Shown here: piece after piece, positions 11,110-20,888 of the stretch | Layout of the letters: every line of letters starts with the position of its first letter | How positions within the stretch are numbered: position 1 is the first letter of the stretch | Source of the DNA: Camillea tinctor | Taxonomy: Eukaryota > Ascomycota > Sordariomycetes > Xylariales > Xylariaceae | Assembly: GCA_022578605.1 (NCBI GenBank) | Contig: MU394110.1 | Location: 115,023 to 149,867, forward strand | DNA length: 34,845 nt | Direction of reading: 5' to 3' | Program-made: the position numbers and the translations under genes | The notes under the pieces: model-generated | Seen by the model: only the letters and a program-made list of their open reading frames with translations | Database searches by the model: none | What the model was told of the DNA's origin: nothing

Positions 11110-11967
11110 TTTATGGATGACCTCTTTTCATAGAGGAGATGGTGACGATGTAAATGGTTAAAGGGTGGCGTAGCTGAGAGCTAGCGGGGAGGGGAGCAAG
11201 AAAGATATGGAAGGGAATTATCGAAGACGGAATGTTTATTTTCTTAGAGTTGTCAAGTAGCTAGGTCAATTGAGAATGCTGGATAACTATGAGCACATGT
11301 TAGTGTGATTTGAATATCTTAGGAGAGAGAGAGAGAAGGATCTAAGTTAGGTAGGTTATTTATTTCTTCAAATTCCTCTTTGCCCTATTTTACTTTTACA
11401 TGCCGCTTTTCCCCTCTTCGGATGCAGCACCAAGGAATATATAGCTATCTAGGTAGCTATGCTGTGCTCTGCTATGCTCTGCTGTTAACTTATATGGATA
11501 TTGTGCAAGACCCTATCGTGCCCATTTTCGGCTGAATACCCGCCTACCTTGTATATTCTATAGACGCCCAGCTCAATTTTGTATCTCGATTTCGAACAGG
11601 GATTATTATTGATTGCCGAGCTGGAAGAAAGGCTTTGGACGGGAAGGGAGGCTGGTTAGTCTACAGTGATAGGCCTTGCTGGCGAGATTTTGTTCCGTTA
11701 CTTAAAAAAAGATTTACACAACGTTCACTCACGATATCTCTAGATTCTGTAGAAGGGTTGAAAATCTACGAAATTGATCATCATGTCTACCTAACTAAGC
11801 TATCTGTCTGTCAAAGGAAATCTTCGCAAGTAATCTCAGAGGGGCTTATGCCTCAAATGTGCCGGTTATATAGCAATGGATAGTGATAGCAAGCTACTCT
11901 AATCTCTCCTACCCTCTAAACCTCAAATATTGTCTCTCTCCTCTCTTGGGGCAGTGGCTGGCGACTG
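11110..11967. other. intergenic region, no gene seen
   Basis: The GNAT promoter side (11110-11400) contains a GA run at 11322-11336. Near 11437-11482 are short direct and inverted copies of AGCTATCTAGGTAGCTATG-like and GCTATGCTCTGCT-like words. The open frame at 11635-11883 has no ATG-supported, protein-like signal. Confidence 0.5.
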
Positions 11968-14949
11968 TTATGACATGAATGGGAGTTTGATGAAGTCTAA
12001 CCGTCGCCTTTTTTCACGTGTAATAGGGCCCTCGTACTGAGTGATGTCACTCGGCTGAGGAGCTGGACGTTTCTCAGTCCTTCTCAACGCACCATTCTTC
12101 GGGGTGGAAGCCGCTCCTATAGCTGGAGACATGAAGTTCAATACCTGCCACTTTTTGCTGACCGTGGGGCGGTATTCCTGCTCCCTGAAGTCATTTGATT
12201 GGGACCAGTCGAGCATGGCGCGCATGCCCTCAAGTTGCTTCCCCCAGTTCTTAAGAGTATAGAGCTTATTAACGAGATCCTCTACTCCCTGCTCGTCTAG
12301 TATTTGGCCGTCATCGTCATCTTGGCTCATGCTTACTTCTAGAATATTGATTCGTTCGAGGTAGAACCGTCTGCTTTTCTTGAGCATGTCAAGACGTTCT
12401 ACGTTCTTTTCTGCCAGAGTACCGCTTGCACTGGCCTCTTGCACAAGCTGGGTTTCTTCTTTGATCATCTCGTCGATATATGCAATCATAGCATCGTTAT
12501 AAGGGGTGATGCTGTTCTTCTTCAGGAATAGACCAAACCGGATGCTGGCATCTCTGATTACTTCCAACTCTTTCTCGGCGTTCTTGATTTGTTTCTTCAA
12601 TGATTTTAGTGAAGTGGCCTTTAACTGAATTTCAGAAGCATTTGTTTCAATCTTTTTCTTGACTTCGGGGTCTATATCCTGGACTACCTTTTCGATTTGC
12701 GAATATCGAATATGCAAATGTTGCTGCCAATGATGGTCACAAGACCTACAATGGTCTACCGGGTTAGTGTTTCCACTTCTAGCGAATGCAGAACAAAGAC
12801 TGATATTGTGATGACCGACAGTATCGTCAGTGACATGTTTGACGTGGCACTTCTGATGACAGATAGACGTATAGAGAGGGCGCATTACACCAGCCACGTT
12901 CTTCAGCTCAACACATTTAGGGTGTGCGCAGACAGTTTGAGGGTCATTTAGTTGCAGTAGTTCGATGTCAATTCGCTCAAAATGGAGAGTCTTCTTGAGA
13001 TCCTCGCCTTTGCATTTTGCGCTCTCTAGTTCCTGTATTTTGTCTTGGTTGAGCACAATAGTCCGCTGAATCGTATCTGTGAGCATCGCCATGGGTTTCG
13101 TCAACTGCGCGATAATCTCTCTAGCTCTATTCATGCTGATTGTACTCTTGACATCATGTGGTTCGATATTCGCGAAGTGCTGAAGTAGGCGTCTTGTTTC
13201 TGTAACTGATCGCTCCCAACTTCGGTGGAAATCCTCCATGTGAGGCATCTCTTTTCCGAGTTGTTGCTTCACGGCTAGGCAGCGAAAACTCTCAGAATCG
13301 AAACAAAACACCGTTTTGGGGGTTAGTTCCAGGCCCAATGACTTATGTTTCTCAAGGAGCCTTTGCAGGGGCCTATAGGCGTCACCAGGCATATAATTGG
13401 ACTGTCTTGTGTTTGTAAATCCCCATACGATGTTTTGGGCTGCATTTCGATGGAGTGAGGAGAGTAGTTCCTTGACACAGAACCTGAACATTAATGTCAG
13501 ACGGGCTGCGTTAGGTTTAAGCAGAATTATGATACCGTCTAGCTTAGGAAGCCTGTTCAAGGTACGAAGAATATTAGAAAGATTCTGGGCATCTGCATCG
13601 ATGCCTCGAACATCTCCAACACCAGGTGTGTCAATGAGCCGAACCAATTGGTTTCCGATACGGATACGATATACAGTAGACTTCTGAGTAGCCGAATCGC
13701 CTGTAGTACCATCCCGCTCAGAGTCACTTTCTCCGAACTTGACATCAAGCTGGACGAAACTGCCTTGAGGGGTAGATTCATCAATGAACTGTGTTGAAAA
13801 CGAACTTGGAACAATGTAGTCTAACTTATCGCGAGCCATAGCTTCGTCTAGCGTATCGTGAAGCATATAGTTATAAAACGCGTTGATAAAGGTGGATTTC
13901 CCAACACCGGTCTTTCCAAGGAGGAGGATATTCAGTTCCTGGTATGAATGCAGTGAATTGACATACTCGTCAAGCTTTGATCTATCATATTCGGCAAATT
14001 CCCTACCGTGGTCCTTGTGGCAGCACTGCCATCGGTATTCCCGTGCCAGAGCACGACCACATTCGCAATAGAAGAATTGATCAAAATATTCCAAAGGGCC
14101 CCGACATACGTAGCAAATCCAGTCGCAAAGAGCTTCATTGTCACAGGAGATACCTGGGCATGGAATTCTAACAAGACGACGATCTTTCGGGTGCACCTGT
14201 CTAGTAGTGTCTATCTTGTCTAAGTTGCAATGTGCATAGTTTTGATCGGCAAGATCCATTTTGGCAAACATGTCAGCGGTAGAAATTCGGCCATGACGAT
14301 AGAATGTCACTCGTGGACTTGTGAAGTTCAACTCGTGTGCTTGACACCTTGCAGCGGCAACAATGTAGTCCCCGGGGTTGCGTTCAAGGAGGGTTTTCAG
14401 AATTTTATAGTTCGTTTCCCACAGGGTCTTGTCAGCTCTTTTCATTTCCTCTGTAAAGTATAGGATATACAGGTTGCTATGAGTGGAAATCAGTTTTCTC
14501 GAGGTAGCGTAATTGAGAACCTGACCACCAGAACTTGTAATCTTTGATCTAAACTCAAGATCAAGCCATGCTTTCTCAAGAAGCGCGGATATTTCTCTTG
14601 GTGAGGTTTCGGTTGAATAACACTCCCGTAGCAGTTTCGCCAAATCCTGGGGCGAAGAGGTAGATCTCCGAACATTCTTAAGCGCGCGAGCATAGTTGAT
14701 TTTCATTATTTGAACCTTTTCGATAAATTTGTTGAGTCGATCATGAATATTATTCTTCTCGTCGTCGTTCATGTCGCAGGCGCAACTATAGCAATGACCA
14801 GAGGACTTCGTCGCATCAAGGTAGTTTTGGATTTCTCTTTGGCAGGTACGCCATTCTTCAAATAAGTGAATGAATTGCCTAATCGTCAATTCAAGAGATT
14901 GGTTGGGAGTCAGAATTCGACTGGTGGTGATCCCTAGAGAGAACCGCAC
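11968..14949 (-). CDS. AIG1-type GTPase with Cys-rich and coiled-coil regions (3' part of SNTX-GTPase locus)
   Basis: A 993-codon open frame, no introns needed. It opens at a GTG at 14949, so it has no ATG of its own at the left edge; the frame looks like the continuation of the upstream SNTX-like frame. Order of parts: helical region (1-240) with an early cluster HCYSCAC; a Cys-rich, zinc-ribbon-like segment near 264-310; a P-loop GKTGVGKST (345-353); DTPGVGD as the G3 motif (440-446); FTNTR (511-515) in the G4 position; a second Cys/His cluster (about 673-746, CAHPKC...CHQKCH...HCRSCDHH); a long charged coiled coil (about 750-880); and a basic, nuclear-signal-like tail (REKRRR). The G domain fits AIG1/GIMAP-like TRAFAC GTPases found in many large fungal proteins of unknown function. 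A role in membrane-associated or defence signalling is inference. If it is translated separately, initiation would have to be at an internal ATG. Confidence 0.8.
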   Translation of the reverse strand: MRFSLGITTSRILTPNQSLELTIRQFIHLFEEWRTCQREIQNYLDATKSSGHCYSCACDMNDDEKNNIHDRLNKFIEKVQIMKINYARALKNVRRSTSSPQDLAKLLRECYSTETSPREISALLEKAWLDLEFRSKITSSGGQVLNYATSRKLISTHSNLYILYFTEEMKRADKTLWETNYKILKTLLERNPGDYIVAAARCQAHELNFTSPRVTFYRHGRISTADMFAKMDLADQNYAHCNLDKIDTTRQVHPKDRRLVRIPCPGISCDNEALCDWICYVCRGPLEYFDQFFYCECGRALAREYRWQCCHKDHGREFAEYDRSKLDEYVNSLHSYQELNILLLGKTGVGKSTFINAFYNYMLHDTLDEAMARDKLDYIVPSSFSTQFIDESTPQGSFVQLDVKFGESDSERDGTTGDSATQKSTVYRIRIGNQLVRLIDTPGVGDVRGIDADAQNLSNILRTLNRLPKLDGIIILLKPNAARLTLMFRFCVKELLSSLHRNAAQNIVWGFTNTRQSNYMPGDAYRPLQRLLEKHKSLGLELTPKTVFCFDSESFRCLAVKQQLGKEMPHMEDFHRSWERSVTETRRLLQHFANIEPHDVKSTISMNRAREIIAQLTKPMAMLTDTIQRTIVLNQDKIQELESAKCKGEDLKKTLHFERIDIELLQLNDPQTVCAHPKCVELKNVAGVMRPLYTSICHQKCHVKHVTDDTVGHHNISLCSAFARSGNTNPVDHCRSCDHHWQQHLHIRYSQIEKVVQDIDPEVKKKIETNASEIQLKATSLKSLKKQIKNAEKELEVIRDASIRFGLFLKKNSITPYNDAMIAYIDEMIKEETQLVQEASASGTLAEKNVERLDMLKKSRRFYLERINILEVSMSQDDDDGQILDEQGVEDLVNKLYTLKNWGKQLEGMRAMLDWSQSNDFREQEYRPTVSKKWQVLNFMSPAIGAASTPKNGALRRTEKRPAPQPSDITQYEGPITREKRRRLDFIKLPFMS
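14934..14949 (-). other. frame break joining the two halves of the SNTX-GTPase locus
   Basis: The upstream frame terminates 16 bases inside the downstream frame, and the two are offset from each other. The overlap contains a short CT repeat on the coding strand (AG run 14936-14942 on the plus strand), the kind of site where dinucleotide slippage occurs. No GT-AG intron of normal fungal size with a good donor fits: an intron ending at the TAG would need a weak GTCGAC donor about 65 bases upstream. It is therefore either a real frameshift, a sequencing error, or a poor-consensus intron. Confidence 0.6.
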
Positions 14950-15734
14950 ATGGTTGATTGGTGTAAGGTGTATCCAATAGGCACGATTGATTGTCGACTG
15001 ATGAGTTCAGGAACCTGGTTCATAAAGCGTGTTACGTCCTCGGCTGTAATGTTTCGAATATCCTGCCAGTCCTGTAAGTCCGAGAAGACAGCATATTTGT
15101 TATTCTTCTTAGCTCCCAAGAAAGTCTGTACATGGCTGTCGTGTCGATTATAAGCACCCCATTGACTATTAACTGAAAGATAAGTGGCTTGTTTAATATA
15201 GGTCTTCAATTGCTTAAGTTCACGAACTAGTTCATCCTGCGGGTTGGAGGTCCTAGGTTGCACTGCCAATCTAGCAGCTAGAACAATTATTGTACCAAGC
15301 CTGATACCTGTTACAATATGAGTAGCTTTGCGGATTTGAACAGCGTCCTTGGATAGATTTGACAACCCCTGTACTTTGTCAAGTCTGAGAGTTGCTTGGT
15401 TCATTTCCAGTTCAAGAATAATGGCACCTTCAACGAACGATTTGCTAGGACGTGGTACCTTCAAATAGGAACCGGGTCCAGAAACTGGAACCGTACCAGC
15501 TAGGAAACTGGCAGCCAGTTCATTATCAACTCTGAGCCCAAGGAACTTTGCTGGTAGAGTATCAGTTGCGACTAAATTAATATGGCGATTTGAGGTTGCC
15601 GTTGATGAGATGGCTTGAGAAATATCCTTGCCGAGGTTTGCGGGAAGGAAAGAATGGATAGTGCTGTCGTATAACGTTCCGAGGTCCGCAACCTGGCCCA
15701 GTGCTGGACGCAGTTGTTCTCCTAGCAAAGACAT
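14934..15734 (-). CDS. stonustoxin-type (SNTX) MACPF/CDC-like N-terminal domain (5' part of locus)
   Basis: A 266-codon frame starting at a good ATG (15734) and stopping at a TAG at 14934-14936. The N terminus (RPALGQVADLGTLYDSTI, residues 9-26) has the opening signature of the SNTX N-terminal domain. Further shared features are a strand/loop segment ASFLAGTVPVSGPGSYL and a THIVTGIRLG strand. The end of the frame (SRQSIVPIGYTL) is where the SNTX MACPF/CDC-like fold would pass into its helical domain, and that helical material appears in the other frame (see 11968-14949). SNTX domains are known from fish venom proteins and, more widely, from non-venom multidomain proteins of animals and fungi. 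Nothing here shows that this fungal protein is a toxin. There is no signal peptide, so it is probably cytoplasmic. Domain call confident; gene integrity uncertain. Confidence 0.75.
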   Translation of the reverse strand: MSLLGEQLRPALGQVADLGTLYDSTIHSFLPANLGKDISQAISSTATSNRHINLVATDTLPAKFLGLRVDNELAASFLAGTVPVSGPGSYLKVPRPSKSFVEGAIILELEMNQATLRLDKVQGLSNLSKDAVQIRKATHIVTGIRLGTIIVLAARLAVQPRTSNPQDELVRELKQLKTYIKQATYLSVNSQWGAYNRHDSHVQTFLGAKKNNKYAVFSDLQDWQDIRNITAEDVTRFMNQVPELISRQSIVPIGYTLHQSTMCGSL

Positions 15735-18107
15735 TGCTATCTACTAGATTCAATAGGTTAGATAATGCCACAGCGTAGCAAAGAATTTCGAAGCACCTAG
15801 ACCTACCCTCAGATATTAGGACGTGAACAGAAGTATATAACCTATGGCGCTTGGCTAGGCAGATATATCGAACTGTAAGAACTTAGAGAATTTATTGATG
15901 CAAACGTAAGAAGTGTTCTTATGAGCTGTACGATACTATCACTAGACGGGATAGAGAGGGTGAATCAGTGAATTTCCCTTATCAAATAGTGGACAAGGCG
16001 ACGCCGATCTAGGGAGGAGAGGTGGCAATAGACACATAAATGCATATAGAGGCGGATGGGAGGAATAAGATCGAAGGAGCCAAGAGTAATGTTATCTAAT
16101 GGCGGCGTTAAAAATGTATGTGTATGACATATGTGCAACGGAAGAAGTTGAAGGTAATAACGATGGCTGTTACTATGGTGCTCCGCGGGTTAGTTTGTAG
16201 TCAAAAGAGGGAGAAAGAAGAGAGAGGAAAGTGAAAGGGGGAAAGATGCGGATAGTTCATAAATGAGGGATGGGAATAGGGGAAAGAACGGACATCAGGA
16301 GTGAGGAACCAGCCTCACCGAAGTCAAGACTCGGATGGACCTTCTCTCAAAGGATTCATGTGTAGAGAAAGATGAGCACATGTAGATACTTACTTAGGTT
16401 AGGTAGGTACTCTGGAGAGGGAGATAAGTAGATCGATGAAGTACAAGTGACTTCCCTACAGCTCAGACCCCACGAGAGACGCGAAAGAAGGCCCAGGCGA
16501 TGTAGCTGAAAGAAGGGAACTGATAGGCTGCACCGTTTGTTCGTGATATAGTAGATGACCGAATTACTCAGCTAAAGACGACACAGCTGAAAGGGTATAC
16601 CTAGGTTCTTATTCATAGGTAGAAGTTGTTGAGGCAATATTTTGTTAGGGATAGGATATTTACACTGCAGTGAATACGAACGAGTCTTTGTTTGGCTTGT
16701 TGCAGTAATGGATTAAAGGTTAAGACGCTATAAGGATCCTAACACTCATGTGTAAGTGGTGAACTTGGTATGACCTGATGAACAGGTCTCCCTTTTTGTA
16801 GATAAGGACTTTCTGATTGAGATATAGGACTCAATGAGGCTGCTTCCATGATATATATTTACGGGTTTAGCGTAATCATCACAACTTGGACGATGGATCA
16901 TATAGAACATATCTAAACCTTTATAATACGTAATCTCCACATTGCTTAAATTATGATAAAAAAGTATGTACCTAGGTAGCTATTCCAGATTGTCCTAAAC
17001 CCACAGAGGAGGTTTTCTACAAAGCAGTGAACCAGCTACGAATATATATGATTTTTATTGTCGATGCTAGATGTATTGAATTCCCTATGGGATATGTCCG
17101 AAAATGTAGCATGAAAGGACGGACAACGGAAGTCTTAGCATGTAGGATTACAATATAAGTTATATTTCGAAACTGATATCTAGTGTTATATTTTTAAACT
17201 CAGTATATGCAGCTGACTAGAGGTACTCATTTGGAAAAGTAAGATCCATGAGAGGGTGTAATTGTAGGTTCAATACTATCATGGGGAATTATCAACTTGT
17301 ATTCTTTATCCCACATTCTGAGTCCATTCTTAACACTGGAACATACTAGTAGGTCATTGTGATGTGTATGCTTACCGAGTACAAGATAGATTCAATGTGA
17401 AAGGATAGTATCACAAGGTATAAGAGAAGACATCGCGCGTATGTTTAGTTTCTGGGCTCGCTGCGTAATATATGCCTTGTTATCTAATTGATCATACCAG
17501 ACACAAGTGCAATACGAGACACATATATCCAAGACCCTTCACATGTCAAAAACCTACATCCTAGAGGGAGCGTAGTACGAATAATCCCGGTATAATACCA
17601 TCAATGGACACTTAAAAGTCTCAACGGCCAACCTCATTCTTGTCTTCAATCCCCCATGTCTTAGAAAAAGAGGCCAAGCCTCGCGCTGCGCATCAAACTA
17701 TGCAACATATACACACTAATTAAGGGGATCTACATCGAGTGCTGGGGTCCACGGCGAAATCTGGGGTTGGCTGTCCCCTTTCGGCAACATTATGGCCCGG
17801 ATATTGGTGAATATCCCGCCGCAGCGGAAAAGATGGCCGTCTCGACCACCAATAGCATCTCCCTTGGCGCCTATAGGGACCATGATTATGACATTTCCCT
17901 GATATCTGATATCTGAGATATAGATGGAGATCTCAACATGTTTAGGTGTATATAACAAGGGCAGGTGCTATCTTTGCTCCCATAGTAGGACTTGCTTAAA
18001 GACTCCTTAAAGCTCAAGGCAAGCTTGCATGTTCGTAGGGTCGATACTTCTGACTAGCTTTACGACAAATACTTTGAAAAATACGCTACTATATACAGTT
18101 TCTAGCT
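15735..18107. other. 2.4 kb intergenic region, no gene seen
   Basis: It lies between two divergently oriented genes (SNTX-GTPase locus on minus, dehydrogenase on plus), so it holds both promoters. It is AT-rich with TAGGTAGGTAC/CCTAGGTAGC words near 16395 and 16970. Small frames at 16746-16940 and 17716-17958 have no recognisable motif. I see no TATA box I would defend. Confidence 0.5.
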
Positions 18108-19714
18108 ATGATCAGACCTAGAATCATCGCAACAGCTTTCGGGCTATTCGCCTCGATAGCGGTTGCGCAAAACTGTGCTAAGATCGACCCGAGTGCCCAG
18201 TTGAATGTGGCTGATGGCTACACGGCCAATGCCATCCTCAACGGGATGAGCATGCCGCGCGATATTGTGTTTGACACAGCTGGAAACTTGCTAGTGGTAG
18301 AGCAGGGTGGCGCTGGTATCAGACACATCGTCTTGACCGAAGACGAAGATGGGAATCCTTGCGTCGCCTCGAGCGCGCAACTCATCGATGACAGGACAGT
18401 GAGCTCCTCCAATTTTCCATACCATGTGTATATAAACTCTTACTAACTATGAACCGTCGTGAAGCTCAACCACGGTATCGCATTCAGCCAGGATGGGGCA
18501 ACCCTCTTCGTTTCTAGCATGGGCGACGTTCACACCTACCCATATGATGCAGAAGCCGGAGCAGTAGGCGAGAGAAAGACAATCATCACAGGAATGAGAA
18601 GCGGCGGTCATACCACTAGAACACTACTGATCCCCGTCACTGCGCCCGACACTCTACTCATATCGCGCGGCTCGGATGGAAACATCGATAACACGACCGT
18701 CGACACGGCCGCAGCGAAGAGCATCATAAAATCATTCAACATCACGGAACTACTAGCTTCAACCGATGTAGTTGACTACGCAACTGGGGGCGAGGTCCTA
18801 GGATGGGGGCTACGCAACTCCGTTGGTCTCGGCGAGGACCCATCTACGGGCGGTATTGTAGGTCACACTACACCACTATCACCACTATACATACTATCCA
18901 TATGATCAAAATAAAAACTAATCCCACATCTACATACCTAGTGGTCCGTCGAAAACTCCGCCGACGAGATCCATCGCGGCGGGACGGACCTGCATAACGA
19001 GAACCCGGCCGAGGAACTCAACTACCACGGCGTGCTGCGCGACGCCGACGACAACCCCATGAAAGGGCTCAACTACGGCTACCCGGCGTGCTTCTCGGCG
19101 TGGCAGACCAACGGCATCCCCTCAGGGGACGGCATAACCGTGGGGTCCCAGTTCGGCGGCGTGACGGGCACGCCCTACGAGGAGGTCGCTGAGGCGGTGG
19201 CCATGGGGGAGGTCGACGAGTTCTGCCGGGCGGAGCGCCAGGGGCCGCGCCTGGTGTTCCCCGCGCACACGGCACCGCTGGATGTTAAGTTTAGGGAGGA
19301 TGGGACTGCGGCTTATGTTGCTTTTCATGGGAGCTGGTTCGTGACCCCTTTTCTCTCCCTTTCCCCCTCTCTTGCTTTTCTCTCGTGATCTTAAACCCCA
19401 TGACGGATAGTGAATGAATGGGAAGGAGAAGGAAGCGGGAATACGAAGTTAGAATAGATACTGACTAGCCATGCTCTTCTAGGAACCGATCACCGCCCGA
19501 CGGGTTCCGTCTGGGGAAGATCGACTTTGCGGACGGGCAGCCCGTGGCCGAGGTGTCGGACACGGACGCCGTCACGTACATTGTGCAGAACGTAGACGCC
19601 ACGCAGTGCCCGAATGGGTGCTTCCGTCCCGTCGGCCTCGCGTTCGACAAGAAGGGGCGGCTTTTCATGACAAGCGACTACACTGGGGAGTTGTACGTGA
19701 TTGGTGGTGTTTGA
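18108..19714 (+). CDS. secreted glucose/sorbosone dehydrogenase-like (quinoprotein-type beta-propeller) protein
   Basis: Four exons: 18108-18398, 18465-18857, 18942-19336, 19483-19714, giving 436 residues. Introns of 66 (donor GTGAGC), 84 (GTAGGT) and 146 bases (GTTCGT) all end in AG and keep the frame. The first 20 or so residues (MIRPRIIATAFGLFASIAVA) are a signal peptide. Family motifs appear only after splicing: LNHGIAFSQDG (98 on), GWGLRNSVGLGEDPSTGGIW, PLDVKFREDG, AFHGSW followed by NRSPPDGF, and PVGLAFDKKGRLFMTSDYTG at the end. These are typical of soluble PQQ-type glucose/sorbosone dehydrogenase beta-propellers (related to CAZy AA12 in fungi). The role would be extracellular oxidation of sugars or sugar lactones; cofactor and substrate are inferred. 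The third exon (18942-19336) is markedly GC-rich. Convergent with the MDR gene at 20889. Confidence 0.88.
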
Positions 19715-20888
19715 TGAAAACATGGGCCTGACCTGCTGAATGTGGTATGATAGATGAATATCTAGGGGTGGAGAAGTGAATATGCTGGCTGGTTGGTTTT
19801 GCGCCTGTGTGTTTACTATCTTGGGAATCTCAAACCCCTTAGTGTACGTACATACATACGCGAGCAGGCGGACAGCTCCAATAGCTCGTGTAAGTGATAT
19901 TTGCATTATCAATGAGACCATGTAGGTTCCCTATGTCATTTGTTGCTGGTATGCAAGCGCTCGGTTTCGCTTTTCCACTTATCCAATACGACAATACGGG
20001 AAAACTGCCAAGCACTGGGTCTGTAGTCAACTTACATATGTCCACCTATTAAAGGGTTGGCCTTCTTCTCCTTCACTTCTTTCCCTAGCGACTGGTAAGT
20101 TCCGCTTCTGCTTATCAGGATTGTATCCCTGTTGTACTTGCGGCCGCGACGGCCGCAGTACCTCTCTGGGGTCTCGGTGCGTCTTAATCCGCGCAACAAC
20201 ACAACACGCCGGGAGGATGATTGTTTGGGAGAGGGGGGTTAGGGGGGTTGAAACAAAAAGGACCTACCTGCCTACCTACACACGTAGACACATAAACTGC
20301 ATGCATACTATAAGAGCGTGAACGTGTTGCTGATAAATCAGCCAGCCAGTCCTAGGTCGTAGATGGGGTCGCGCCACCGCAACGATGAATTCCCAACCCC
20401 TTCCGGGAAACATAAAAGGTGGGCTTGCGTTGTTTTTTCTTTTTCTTTCTTACCGGACGGTCGGGCCTTCGAGATATCCTTTGTATGTAAAACTCGTTAT
20501 CATCCTAGAGGAGGATTGCCAAGTAAAGGCCAAGATGCGGGCGGTCTTACATGTGTCTAGCAGCAATAACATGGTTCTATACATGGTTATATACATGGGT
20601 TGGCTGGTCCTTATCGTTCTTGGCTTCTTTTGCTTAGAATAACGTCACAGAAGATGATGAATCCCGACCTATCTGGTCCAGCTTCGGGGATTATGGGAAG
20701 GGGGGAGGGGGCAAGGACTTATACGAAAGGAGGGATTAGGATATATATGAGTGTTTTCTATAGCTATCTATAGATAAATATAAGCGTATCCCGTTGAAAG
20801 TCGTAAAGCAGGTAGGTATTGCATATCTGCTCAGCAGCAACATGTTTCCTGACCTACCCAGCTTAAGGACCTAGGTAAGTGACTAAAT
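19715..20888. other. intergenic region between convergent genes
   Basis: It contains the 3' flanks of the dehydrogenase and MDR genes. The only clear structure is a strong GC-rich hairpin at 20134-20161. Open frames here (for example 20363-20642) lack protein-like character. Confidence 0.5.
20134..20161. repeat. GC-rich inverted repeat (hairpin)
   Basis: Left arm GTACTTGCGGCCG and right arm CGGCCGCAGTAC pair over 12 bases with one bulged T and a three-base CGA loop. It is embedded in otherwise ordinary sequence and not followed by a U run. Function unknown; possible protein-binding palindrome, RNA 3' structure or chance. Confidence 0.7.

Noticed and set aside
18399..18446. Reading exon 1 of the dehydrogenase on to its in-frame stop, or using the GTGTAT donor at 18426
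   Set aside because: The GTGAGC donor at 18399 gives a 66-base intron and joins directly to the family motif LNHG; the alternative gives a 39-base intron and extra residues.
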